A stretch of DNA of 64,000 nt from Ruegeria sp. HKCCD8929. GTDB taxonomy: Bacteria; Pseudomonadota; Alphaproteobacteria; Rhodobacterales; Rhodobacteraceae. Below the pieces are notes generated by a model. That model saw nothing but the letters and a program-made list of their open reading frames with translations, was not told the origin of the DNA and did not search any database. The stretch spans positions 124,001-188,000 of the forward strand of contig NZ_WPZY01000007.1 in assembly GCF_013031405.1 (NCBI RefSeq), written 5' to 3'. Shown here piece after piece: positions 27,063 through 36,989 of the stretch. Within the stretch, counting starts at the first letter, position 1; every line of letters starts with the position of its first letter. Made by a program: the position numbers and the translations under genes.

Positions 27063-28372
27063 CCCCATTGCGCGACACCACCGGAAACACCGACTGGACG
27101 GCCCGGGCCCGCGCCGTGATCCCCGGCGGCGCCAGTCACGAATTCCGCTACCGCCAGCCACACGCGATCTTTTTCACCCGGGCGAAGGGCGCCGAAAAAT
27201 GGGACGTGGAAGGCAAGCGCTATATCGATTTCAAGCTGGGCGCGGCGAGCCAGATATTGGGCCATGCGCATCCCGAGATCGCCGAGGCCGTGGCGCGGCA
27301 GATGCATCAGATGCCCTATACCGGCGATTGCCATCCGCTTGAGGTCGAATGGGCCGAATGGCTATGCCGCCTGTTTCCCTCGGCCGAGCGGGTGCGTTTC
27401 ACCGGATCGGGTAGCGAGGCAACCATGCTGGCGCTGCGGGTCGCCCGGGCCCACAGCGGCAAGGACAAAGTGCTGCGGATCGACGGGCATTTCCACGGCT
27501 GGCACGACCTGTTGCTGGCCGGGGCGAAGCCAGGCACCGACGCCCCGCCCTCGCTGGGCGTACCGCTGGCAATGTCCGATCTGACCGTGGTCGCACCGCC
27601 CGATCTTGTTCAGATCGGCGAAATTTTGGCGCAAGACACCGGCATCGGCACGATCTTCGTCGAAGCGTCGGGCGCAAACTATGGCTCCGTCCCTCTGCCC
27701 GACGGGTTCCTGCAGGGCATCCGCCGCCTCGCGGACGACCTCGACCGGGTGCTGGTCTTTGACGAGGTCATCACCGGCCTGCGCTGGTCGCCCGGCGGTC
27801 GGCAGGCGCGCGATGGGGTGGTGCCGGACCTCACCGCGCTGGCCAAGATCACCACCGGCGGGTTGCCCGGCGGCGCGCTGGTCGGGAAGGCCGAACTGAT
27901 GGAGCTTCTGAGCCCGCTCAAGGCGCGCGACGGGCTCAGCCCCCCGGTCAGCCACAAGGGCACGTTCAACGCAGCACCAATGGTGGCCGCCGGGGCGATC
28001 CGCGCGATGGAAATTCTGTCAACCGGCGAGGTGCAGGCGCATGCGGACGCCATGGCCGCCCGGCTGCGCGACGGCTTCAACGGTGTTTTTACCCGCCACG
28101 GCCTTGCCGCAACGGCCTATGGCGACAGCTCTACCTGCCACCTCTATTTCGGCGGCCCCTCGGTCGCCGGGCTGGATGCCGCCACGATCCGCAAGGTGCC
28201 GCCCGGGCTGATCAAGGGGCTGAAGGACGGGTTGCTGGAATGGGGGGTCGATTTTATGTCCCACACCTCTTGCGTCACCGGGCTGCCGCACACACCGGAC
28301 CTCGTGGACGAAGCGGTGGCCGCCTTTGACGCCGTGATCGGCGACCTGATCCACAACGGGGTGCTCGCATGA
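27059..28372 (+). CDS. Class III PLP aminotransferase / glutamate-1-semialdehyde aminomutase-like protein
   Basis: This 437-residue protein has the class III fold: GGASHEFRYRQPHAIFF, the phosphate-binding FTGSGSEATMLALRVARA, the PLP-ring Asp in LVFDEVITGLRW and the Schiff-base Lys in LTALAKITTGGLPGGALVGK. It resembles HemL, but the catabolic operon makes a heme role unlikely. Removal of an amino group from a demethylated amine, or an aminomutase reaction, is the likely role. ATGA overlaps bind it to both neighbours. Confidence 0.88.
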   Translation: MTPLRDTTGNTDWTARARAVIPGGASHEFRYRQPHAIFFTRAKGAEKWDVEGKRYIDFKLGAASQILGHAHPEIAEAVARQMHQMPYTGDCHPLEVEWAEWLCRLFPSAERVRFTGSGSEATMLALRVARAHSGKDKVLRIDGHFHGWHDLLLAGAKPGTDAPPSLGVPLAMSDLTVVAPPDLVQIGEILAQDTGIGTIFVEASGANYGSVPLPDGFLQGIRRLADDLDRVLVFDEVITGLRWSPGGRQARDGVVPDLTALAKITTGGLPGGALVGKAELMELLSPLKARDGLSPPVSHKGTFNAAPMVAAGAIRAMEILSTGEVQAHADAMAARLRDGFNGVFTRHGLAATAYGDSSTCHLYFGGPSVAGLDAATIRKVPPGLIKGLKDGLLEWGVDFMSHTSCVTGLPHTPDLVDEAVAAFDAVIGDLIHNGVLA

Positions 28373-30843
28373 CCCTGCCCACCCATGCCCGTACCGTCGT
28401 CATCGGAGGCGGCGTCATCGGCTGTTCCATCGCCTACCACCTCGCCCGTGAAGGGCGGCAGGATATCGTGGTTCTGGAACGCTCGAAACTGACCAGCGGC
28501 ACCACCTGGCATGCCGCTGGCCTGGTGCGCCGCCTACGCCCCTCGGCCACGCTGACCAAGCTCATCAGCTACTCGATCGACCTCTATGGCGCGTTGGAGG
28601 ACGAGACCGGGCAGGCCACCGGCTGGGTCCAGACCGGATCGCTAACGCTGGCCACCAACCCGGACCGGCTGACCAACATCAAGCGGCAGGTCAGCCTGGG
28701 CCGCGCCTTCGGGCTTGAGGCCGAAGTGGTCGATGCGGGCCGGGCCAGGGAGCTCTGGCCCCTGATCGAAACGGATGACGTTATCGGCGCGGTCTGGTCG
28801 CCCGCGGATGGCCGGGTGAACCCGTCCGACGTGGCGCTGGCTCTGTCGAAGGGAGCGAAGGCGCGTGGCGTGCGGTTCTTTGAGGACACACGCGTGACCG
28901 GGCTGCGCAAGACGGGCGGGCGGATCAGCGGTGTCGAGGTGGGCTCGCATCTGATCGAGGCCGAGGAAGTGGTGATCGCCTGCGGGCTCTGGTCTCGCGA
29001 GGTCGCGGCGATGGCCGGCGCCCACATGCCGCTTTATGCCTGCGAGCACTTCTACATCCTGACCAAGCCACTGGCGGAGGTGCAGGCACTGGGCAAGGGC
29101 GCCCATCTACCGACGCTCAACGATCAGGATGCCTTCCTATATGCTCGCGACGATGTCGAGGGTTTGCTGGTGGGCAGCTTCGAACCCCACGCCAAGGGCC
29201 TGCCGCTCGACCGCCTGCCCGCCGATTTCAGCTTTGACCTGCTGGACGAGGACTGGGATCACTTCATACCGATGATGGAAAACGCGCTGCACCGCATCCC
29301 GGCGCTGGAGCGGGCCGAGGTACGGATGCTGCTGAACGGGCCGGAAAGCTTCACGCTCGACAGCCAGTTCATGATGGGTGAAAGCCCAGAGGTGCCGGGA
29401 TTGTTCCTGATGGGTGGCATGAACTCCACCGGGATCGCCCTAGCCGGTGGCGCGGGCCGGGCGATGGCCGAATGGATCATTGCGGGCGAGCCGACGATGG
29501 AACTGGCCGAGGCCGATATCCGCCGCTTCGGTCCCGAGATGAACGTGCTGGCCGCGCTCGATGCGCGTATCCCCGAGGTATTGGGCCGCCACTACGACAA
29601 CCCGTATCCGGGCCGGGCGATGGAAACCGCGCGGGGACAGCGCCGTTCGCCCATCCACAACGCGCTGGTGGCCGCCGGGGCCCGGTTCGAGGCCCGCGGC
29701 GGCTGGGAAAGGGCGGTGCACTTTGGCGGCGCGGCAGTGCATCTGCCACTGACCTTTGGAGTGCCTAAATGGCGGGAACAGGTGGGGCGCGAAGTTGAGG
29801 CTTGCCGCAATGGCGCGGCCATTCTGGACCAATCCGCCTTTGGCAAGATCTGGGTGCAGGGGCCGGATGCCTGCGCCTTTCTCAACCGCCTCTGTACCGC
29901 GCAGATGGACACTGCAGTGGGCCGGATCGCCTACACCCAGATCCTCAACGCGCGCGGTGGCATCGAAAGCGACCTCACCGTTCAGCGGCGTGGCCCCGAG
30001 ACCTATCTGATGATCGTTGGCGGCGGAGAGGTCGTGCGGGATCTCAAGCGGATGCGCGAGACCAAGGGCGATTTCCGGGTGGAATTCACCGACGTGACCA
30101 GCGGTTACGCGATCCTCGGACTGGCGGGTGCAAGGGCGCATGAGGTGCTGCAAGCGTGTTCGAACACGCTTGTGCCCCAACTCAAACACTTCCACTTCGC
30201 CCCGGTCGAGATCGGCCTTGCCTGCGGCTGGGCCGGTCGGCTGTCGTTTACGGGCGAGGAGGGGTATGAGCTGTACATTCCCGCAGATATGGCGATGGCC
30301 GCACATGAGGCGCTGGTCGCGGCGGGGGCGACCAATGCGGGGCTCTACGCGTCCGGCAGCTTGCGCATCGAAAGCGGGTTTCGGGCCTTCGGGCATGAAC
30401 TCTCACCCGGAACCACCCCGTTCGAGGCTGGTCTGGAGGCGTTTTGTGCCTGGGGCACCGGCTTTGTAGGTGAGGTCGCGCTGTGCCATCTGTCGGGGGA
30501 AAGCGGTTTGGAAACCGCTTTTCAAGAGCCTTCGAAGGCTCTTGATCAAGGCGTTTCGAAACGCCTTGGCGCGGGACGTTGGATCGTTTCGCTCCTGTTC
30601 GACGACCCGGATGCGATCCCTATTCATGATGAGCCGGTCTGGTTCGATGGCCGCGTGGTAGGCCAGATCACCTCGGCCGCGTGGAGCTACCGCTTTGGCC
30701 GCTCGGTCGCCTTGGCCATGGTCGACGCACCGCTCAACCGGCTTGCCTGCGAACCGGTCGTGGACGGGTTCGAGATTGAAATCGCCTGCACCCGGTTCAC
30801 CGCCCGCGCCTCACTGAAACCCGCCAAGGAGGCGTTTGCATGA
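28369..30843 (+). CDS. Dimethylglycine dehydrogenase-like FAD/folate oxidoreductase containing an in-frame palindromic insertion
   Basis: This 824-residue protein has an FAD-binding DAO domain (GGGVIG near residue 13; WHAAGL with His48, the position of covalent FAD in dimethylglycine dehydrogenase), an FAO_M domain, and a C-terminal GcvT aminomethyltransferase domain from about residue 440 that binds folate. It oxidatively removes an N-methyl group and passes it to tetrahydrofolate. Residues 711-734 are encoded by three tandem 20-bp palindromes (see the repeat at 30501). The ATGA overlaps place it firmly in the operon. Substrate unknown. Confidence 0.9.
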   Translation: MTLPTHARTVVIGGGVIGCSIAYHLAREGRQDIVVLERSKLTSGTTWHAAGLVRRLRPSATLTKLISYSIDLYGALEDETGQATGWVQTGSLTLATNPDRLTNIKRQVSLGRAFGLEAEVVDAGRARELWPLIETDDVIGAVWSPADGRVNPSDVALALSKGAKARGVRFFEDTRVTGLRKTGGRISGVEVGSHLIEAEEVVIACGLWSREVAAMAGAHMPLYACEHFYILTKPLAEVQALGKGAHLPTLNDQDAFLYARDDVEGLLVGSFEPHAKGLPLDRLPADFSFDLLDEDWDHFIPMMENALHRIPALERAEVRMLLNGPESFTLDSQFMMGESPEVPGLFLMGGMNSTGIALAGGAGRAMAEWIIAGEPTMELAEADIRRFGPEMNVLAALDARIPEVLGRHYDNPYPGRAMETARGQRRSPIHNALVAAGARFEARGGWERAVHFGGAAVHLPLTFGVPKWREQVGREVEACRNGAAILDQSAFGKIWVQGPDACAFLNRLCTAQMDTAVGRIAYTQILNARGGIESDLTVQRRGPETYLMIVGGGEVVRDLKRMRETKGDFRVEFTDVTSGYAILGLAGARAHEVLQACSNTLVPQLKHFHFAPVEIGLACGWAGRLSFTGEEGYELYIPADMAMAAHEALVAAGATNAGLYASGSLRIESGFRAFGHELSPGTTPFEAGLEAFCAWGTGFVGEVALCHLSGESGLETAFQEPSKALDQGVSKRLGAGRWIVSLLFDDPDAIPIHDEPVWFDGRVVGQITSAAWSYRFGRSVALAMVDAPLNRLACEPVVDGFEIEIACTRFTARASLKPAKEAFA
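30501..30567. repeat. Three tandem 20-bp palindromes inserted in frame within the coding region
   Basis: Perfect or near-perfect palindromes occur at 30501-30520 (AAGCGGTTTGGAAACCGCTT), 30524-30543 (AAGAGCCTTCGAAGGCTCTT) and 30548-30567 (AAGGCGTTTCGAAACGCCTT), followed by GGCGCGG. The same class of array lies between genes at 37930, 42217 and 43979. Here it encodes about 24 residues (SGLETAFQEPSKALDQGVSK) in the GcvT region and leaves the frame open. Confidence 0.9.
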
Positions 30844-33251
30844 GCGACACCACCCGCAACACGCAAGTCGCTATCATCGGGGGCGGCATCATGGGCGTCG
30901 CCGCGCAGTTTCAGCTGGCCGAAAACGGCTGGACCGATACGATCCTCTTTGAAAAGGCGGAGCTGACCAGCGGCTCGACCTGGCATGCCGCAGGTCAAAT
31001 CGCCCACGCCGTCGGCAGTCGCATCATGGGTTGGATCAACAAGACCTCGATTGAGACTTACAAGCGGGTCGAGGCCGAAACGGGTCAGTCCATCGGCTGG
31101 CACGAGGTCGGCGGCTTCCGCATCGCCACCACCGATGATGAGGTCGACTGGATGAAATCGATCATGGGCGTGGGCCGCTTGCTCGATCTGCCGATGGAGC
31201 TTGTGGGGCCGGAAGAGGTAGCCAAAGGCAACCCGTTCTACAAGGTCGATGACGTCAAAGCTGCCGTGCAGACCTTCGAAGACGGTCACATCGACCCTTC
31301 AGGCGTGACGATGGCTCTGGCGGCGGCGGCCCGGGCGCGCGGGGCCCGGATCGAACGGCGCAACCGTGTGACGGGCGCCAGCCGCAACGGCAATGCCTGG
31401 CTTCTGCGCACTGAGCAGGGCGATGTGCTGGCCGAACATGTGGTGATCGCCGCAGGATCCTATGCCAATCAGGTCGGAGAATGGTTCGGATTGAAAATCC
31501 CGTCCGTCTCCTGCCTGCACCACTACCTCGTCACCGACACCGTGCCGGAATTCGCTGGTCGCCCCGAGCTTCCGGTGGTGCGCGACAACGCCTTTGGCGG
31601 CTATATCCGGCAGGAACAGCAATCCGGGCTGATCGGCATCTACGAAGATCATCGCTGCCCCACCGTGTGGGAAATGCCCAAAGGCGCGCCATGGGCCGCT
31701 GAGAATGAGCTGTTCGACGCCGATTACGACTCGATTGGCGATTTCCTGATGGTGGCCTTTGGCAAGATGCCGATCCTCGCCGATCTCGGAATCAAGCGCG
31801 TCGTGCGCGGGGCGATCACCCACACGCCCGATGGCGGCATGCTGGTGGGACCCTCCGGGGCGCCCAATGTGTGGCTGGCCTGCGGGTCGTCCATCGGGCT
31901 GGCCTGGGGCGGTGGCGCGGGCAAGGTGCTGGCCGACTGGATGGTGCATGGCGAGACGCCGATCAATACTCGCTCCCTCGACCCGCGCCGCCATGGCGAT
32001 TTCGCGACCGACGCGTTCATCGTCGAGCGTACCCGGGACGAGTTCATGCGCCGCCATGACACGCCATGCCCCGGCAAGCAGTTCGCAAGCCTGAGGCCGG
32101 TCAGGCGCCACCCGCTCTATGACCGGCTGGCCGCCAAGGGCGCCGTGTTCGGAGAGATCGCCGGCTGGGAACGCCCGCGCTATTTCGGCGCGGTGGGCGA
32201 GGTCGAACAGATCGGCTGGGGGCGTCAGCCCTGGCACGAGAACGCAAAGGCCGAGGCCATGGCAACCCGCCGCGCGGCAGGCGTGATCGACCTCTGCGCC
32301 TTCGCCCAGTTCGAGATCACGGGTAGGGATGCGGGCCGTCTGCTCGGCCGGCTTTCGGCGAACCGCATCCCGCGCAAGGACGGTCGGATCAGCCTCAACC
32401 ACCTGCTGACCGAACGGGGCCGGTTCGAGACCGAAATCACAATCTGGCGCGTAGACGAAAACCGCTATTTCACTGGCTCGGCCATCACTCGCGCGGGGCC
32501 GGATTTCGACTGGATCCGCGCGCATATCCGAACCGGCGAGGATGTGACGATGATCAACCGCAGCGCCAATTGGGGCATGCTGGCCTTGTCCGGCCCGGCC
32601 TCACGCCGCATCCTGCGCGATCTGACCGATGCCGATCTCTCCAACGCGGCCTTTCCGTGGCTGTCGGGGCAGGAAATCGAGGTGGCGGGGGTGCCCTGTT
32701 ACGCCCTGCGGGTCTCATTCGTGGGCGAGCTCGGCTGGGAGCTGCACGCGCCGCTCGACCGCATCGCCGAGCTTTATGACGCCCTCTTCGCGGCTGGTGA
32801 AAAGCACGGGTTAACCGATCTGGGCTCTTACGCTTTCAACGGCATGCGAATGGAAAAGGCCTATCGCGCCAGCGCCGAGCTGACCACCGATATAGGGCCG
32901 TTCGACGTCGGCCTTGACCGGTTCGTTGTGACCGACGGGCGCGACTTTGTCGGGAAGGAAACGCTTCTGTCCGGCGCACCGGAATGGGAGTTGCTCTATG
33001 CCGAACTGCACGCCGAAGGGATCGACATTCACGGGGGCGAACCGGTCCTGCTGGGGGATAAGGTTGTCGGGCTAACCACTTCGGGCGGGTATGGTTACAC
33101 GGTCGGCAAATCGCTCGGCTGGCTGTTTGTCCGCAAGGGCACCTCGCGCGACAGGTTGGCCGTGCAAATCCTCAACGCCACCCACCCTGTAACCATCCAC
33201 GACACCGCGCTGTTTGACCCCGAGAACCTGCGCCCGAGATCCGAGGAGTGA
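30840..33251 (+). CDS. Second dimethylglycine dehydrogenase-like FAD/folate oxidoreductase
   Basis: This 803-residue paralogue of the preceding protein has GGGIMG near residue 14, STWHAAGQ with His49 for covalent FAD, and a C-terminal GcvT domain (SFVGELGWELHAPLDRI, SYAFNGMRMEKAYRASAELT). It lacks the palindromic insertion. Two successive members fit two successive N-demethylations or a demethylation plus amine oxidation. Electrons would go to ETF; the methyl group to tetrahydrofolate. GAGGAG at its end provides the ribosome site of the next gene. Confidence 0.9.
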   Translation: MSDTTRNTQVAIIGGGIMGVAAQFQLAENGWTDTILFEKAELTSGSTWHAAGQIAHAVGSRIMGWINKTSIETYKRVEAETGQSIGWHEVGGFRIATTDDEVDWMKSIMGVGRLLDLPMELVGPEEVAKGNPFYKVDDVKAAVQTFEDGHIDPSGVTMALAAAARARGARIERRNRVTGASRNGNAWLLRTEQGDVLAEHVVIAAGSYANQVGEWFGLKIPSVSCLHHYLVTDTVPEFAGRPELPVVRDNAFGGYIRQEQQSGLIGIYEDHRCPTVWEMPKGAPWAAENELFDADYDSIGDFLMVAFGKMPILADLGIKRVVRGAITHTPDGGMLVGPSGAPNVWLACGSSIGLAWGGGAGKVLADWMVHGETPINTRSLDPRRHGDFATDAFIVERTRDEFMRRHDTPCPGKQFASLRPVRRHPLYDRLAAKGAVFGEIAGWERPRYFGAVGEVEQIGWGRQPWHENAKAEAMATRRAAGVIDLCAFAQFEITGRDAGRLLGRLSANRIPRKDGRISLNHLLTERGRFETEITIWRVDENRYFTGSAITRAGPDFDWIRAHIRTGEDVTMINRSANWGMLALSGPASRRILRDLTDADLSNAAFPWLSGQEIEVAGVPCYALRVSFVGELGWELHAPLDRIAELYDALFAAGEKHGLTDLGSYAFNGMRMEKAYRASAELTTDIGPFDVGLDRFVVTDGRDFVGKETLLSGAPEWELLYAELHAEGIDIHGGEPVLLGDKVVGLTTSGGYGYTVGKSLGWLFVRKGTSRDRLAVQILNATHPVTIHDTALFDPENLRPRSEE

Positions 33252-33255
33252 CCAT

Positions 33256-34926
33256 ATGACCATGATCAACGGAGGTGAGGCCGTCTACCGCGTCCTCAAG
33301 GCCAACGGAATCGACACGGTGTTCGGCCTGCTCGGCGGTTCAATGCTCGAGCTTTACGATGCCATGCACAAGGGCGGCGAGATCGCCTATGTCGGCGCTC
33401 GGGATGAGCGCGCAGCGGGTCACATGGCGGATGCCTGGGCGCGGATGACCGGCAAACCGGGCGTCGTCCTGGGCGCGCAGGCGGGTCCCGGTGTCGTCAA
33501 CATCGTCACCGCCGTGGCCGAGGCGCATCTGGCCTACTCGCCGCTGGTGGTCATCGCCGGGGCGATCACGCGGGCCGATCAGGCCAAGGACACCTTTCAA
33601 GAGGTCGATCAGGTCGCGCTGTTTCAGCCTATCTGCAAGCGCTCGGTCATGGTGACCGACCCCGTGCGGCTTGTGCCAATGCTGGAGGATGCGATCCGGC
33701 TGGCCAATTCGGGACGCCGCGGGCCTGTCGTGCTGCACGTGCCGCGCGATATCTTTGCGGCTGACATGCCCGCCGTGGACCCTCAACCGGTCAGGATCGC
33801 CCGCCCGGGACCGGCGGCGCCGGAAGATATGGCGGCCATCGCGTCCCTCCTCGGCGCCGCGCAGCGCCCGGTCATCTTCGCCGGGGCCGGGTTCAAATGG
33901 GGGCATGGCCGCAACGTGCTCATCGCACTGGCCGACGCGCTGGAAGTTCCGGTCGTGGCCTCGACCGGTCATGCCGACGTGATGCCGCACCGCCATCCAT
34001 GGTTCGCCGGACAGGCCGGGCCGCGCGGCAACCGGGTGGCCAGCAAACTGACGAAAGAGGCCGATGTCATGGTCGTGCTCGGGGCGCGGCTGGGGTTCAA
34101 CTCGACCTTTCATTCGAACGACTATGTGGGAGCGCGCACCCGGATTGCCCATGTCGATATCGAAGGCTCTGCCGTGGGCCGTTACTTCCCCGCCGAAATC
34201 GCGGCGCAGGGGGATGCGCGCCTGACGGCGGAAGCACTGCGCGAGATCACTCCAAGGCCCGATTGCGACGACTGGCGCAAGAGCTTTCAAGCAGACATGG
34301 AGGACCTATGGGCGGAGCGCGCCGAAGAAGGCCGGAGCGACACCCTGCCGCTGCACCCGCGCCGGGCGCTGGCCGAGATACGGGGCGCCCTGCCCGAGGA
34401 TGCCATCGTCACGCTGGACACCGGCAACACCTGCCTGCAGGCCGCCGACCGGCTGGCCCACTACGCGCCGCTGTCCCTGATCACCCCGCTCGATTTCGGG
34501 CTTGTCGGCTTCGGCCTCGCTGCCGCTATCGGCGCCAAGGCCGCCAGCCCGGACCGCCCGGTTGTGGCGATCATGGGCGACGGCGCCATAGGCTATACGA
34601 TGATCGAGATTCAGACCGCCGTTTCGCACAATCTGCCGGTGGTTATCGTCGTACTCGACAATCAGGCCTGGGGCGCCGAGAAGGCCTATCAGCAGGAGTT
34701 TTTTGGCGGCCGCCTTCTGGGCGCCGAAATCCGCTCGCCCCGCTTCGACCACTTCGCCGAAAGCTGCGGTGGCAAGGGCATTTGGGTGGACGGCCCGGGC
34801 GATATGGCCCCGGCCCTCAAAGGGGCGCTGGACAGCGGACAGACTGCCGTCATTCAGGCCCGGATCGACCCCGGCGCACTGATGACCCTGCGCAAGGACC
34901 TATTCAAGGCAACGCGAAAGGAGTGA
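33256..34926 (+). CDS. ThDP-dependent enzyme resembling sulfoacetaldehyde acetyltransferase
   Basis: This 556-residue protein has the three-domain ThDP fold: the N-terminal PYR domain with catalytic Glu in ARDERAAGHMADAW, the central domain with IFAGAGFKWG, and the C-terminal PP domain with MGDGAIGYTMIEIQTAVSHN. The segment NQAWGAEKAYQQEFFGG recalls Xsc (WGAEK...Q...F), as does TFQEVDQVALFQPI earlier. True Xsc is somewhat longer, so this may be a relative acting on another oxo-acid or aldehyde. The ATG at 33256 follows GAGGAG, 4 nt after the preceding stop. Confidence 0.8.
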   Translation: MTMINGGEAVYRVLKANGIDTVFGLLGGSMLELYDAMHKGGEIAYVGARDERAAGHMADAWARMTGKPGVVLGAQAGPGVVNIVTAVAEAHLAYSPLVVIAGAITRADQAKDTFQEVDQVALFQPICKRSVMVTDPVRLVPMLEDAIRLANSGRRGPVVLHVPRDIFAADMPAVDPQPVRIARPGPAAPEDMAAIASLLGAAQRPVIFAGAGFKWGHGRNVLIALADALEVPVVASTGHADVMPHRHPWFAGQAGPRGNRVASKLTKEADVMVVLGARLGFNSTFHSNDYVGARTRIAHVDIEGSAVGRYFPAEIAAQGDARLTAEALREITPRPDCDDWRKSFQADMEDLWAERAEEGRSDTLPLHPRRALAEIRGALPEDAIVTLDTGNTCLQAADRLAHYAPLSLITPLDFGLVGFGLAAAIGAKAASPDRPVVAIMGDGAIGYTMIEIQTAVSHNLPVVIVVLDNQAWGAEKAYQQEFFGGRLLGAEIRSPRFDHFAESCGGKGIWVDGPGDMAPALKGALDSGQTAVIQARIDPGALMTLRKDLFKATRKE

Positions 34927-35183
34927 CCCCAAGCCAGTCTGGGACACGATCATCGTCGGGGTGACCTCACGCTTGGCCGATATTTGCGCCGGCGATTTTT
35001 AGCGCCCACTCGCGCCCATGAAACGGGCCGCAACGTCTGGCGCAACCGGCTCAGACCACACATAACGCGGCACCCCAACTGTCGGCATTCTCCTCATATG
35101 GATCGGTCACATGCCAACGCCCAAGATATTTGGCTGGCCGTTCACCGCGTTTTGGTCAAATCTGTGCACGGGAGGAGACAGCG
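34927..35183 (+). other. Intergenic region before the pca genes; promoter expected, none pinpointed
   Basis: This 257-nt stretch separates the methylated-amine operon from the pca operon. I see no protein-like frame in it and no clear hairpin after the ThDP gene. The AT-richer portion at about 35080-35160 is the likely promoter region of the pca operon. No pca regulator gene (pcaQ or pcaR) is next to it. Confidence 0.35.
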
Positions 35184-35236
35184 ATGCAGAAGCGACAGGA
35201 TCGGCACCGCCTGACCGGGCCAGAGGTCCCCCGGCG

Positions 35237-35240
<4 letters not shown>
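35184..35240 (+). CDS. 18-codon leader-like reading frame coupled to pcaC
   Basis: An ATG follows a near-ideal ribosome site (GGGAGGAGACAG) and opens an 18-residue frame (MQKRQDRHRLTGPEVPRR) whose TGA overlaps the pcaC ATG (ATGA). pcaC itself has only a weak site, so translation of this frame probably delivers ribosomes to pcaC. Arg-rich composition does not suggest a functional domain. It may be a leader peptide or the remnant of a deleted upstream gene. Confidence 0.5.
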
Positions 35241-36338
<1,098 letters not shown>

Positions 36339-36339
<1 letters not shown>

Positions 36340-36959
36340 TGCCACCCAAGCTGCCCTATCTCAAGGAAACCCCCTCGCAAACCGCCGGGCCTTACGTCCA
36401 TATCGGCCTCGCCCCCGGGGCGGCAGGATTCGACATCTACGACCAAGAGCTTGGCCATGACATCGCAGGCCCCAATGCGCGCGGCGAGCGCATCCGGGTC
36501 GAGGGGCTGGTGATCGACGGCACCGGCTCACCGGTCAAGGACGTGCTTCTTGAGGTCTGGCAGGCCAATGCCAACGGCATCCATGCCCATCCCGAACAGC
36601 CCGGCGAGACCGAGGACGGCTTTCGCGGCTGGGGCCGGGTGATCACCGATTTCGACACCGGAGAATGGGGTTTCGACACCGTCAAACCCGGCCCGGCCCC
36701 GGGTCGGAACGGCACCGTTCAGGCCCCCCATATCAACCTCTGGATCGTGGCGCGCGGTATCAATCTGGGCCTCAACACCCGGCTCTACTTCAGCGATGAG
36801 GCCGAGGCCAACACAACCGACCCGGTGTTGAATCTCATCGAATGGGAACGCCGCCGGGCCACCCTGATCGCCCAGCGCTCCGAACGCGACGGCCAAGCCC
36901 TCTACCGGTTTGACATCAGGATACAGAGCGAGGAAGAAACCGTATTCTTCGATATTTGA
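36339..36959 (+). CDS. pcaG: Protocatechuate 3,4-dioxygenase, alpha subunit
   Basis: This 206-residue intradiol-dioxygenase-fold protein (KETPSQTAGPYVHIGLAP, LLEVWQANANGIHAHPEQ, PHINLWIVARGINLGLNTRLYF) lacks the iron ligands of PcaH, as alpha subunits do. It completes the active site from the neighbouring subunit. The ATG at 36339 overlaps the pcaH stop by 1 nt. The next gene starts 30 nt downstream. Confidence 0.96.
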
Positions 36960-36989
36960 CCCCCCAATGCCAAATCCAAGGACCCGCCC

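Noticed and set aside
27059-28372. Heme biosynthesis glutamate-1-semialdehyde aminomutase (hemL)
   Set aside because: Roseobacters make aminolevulinate by the HemA (Shemin) route in general knowledge, and the gene is embedded in a catabolic operon.
34984-35214. 76-codon frame between the ThDP gene and pcaC
   Set aside because: No ribosome site and no protein-like composition; the 18-codon frame at 35184 has better signals.
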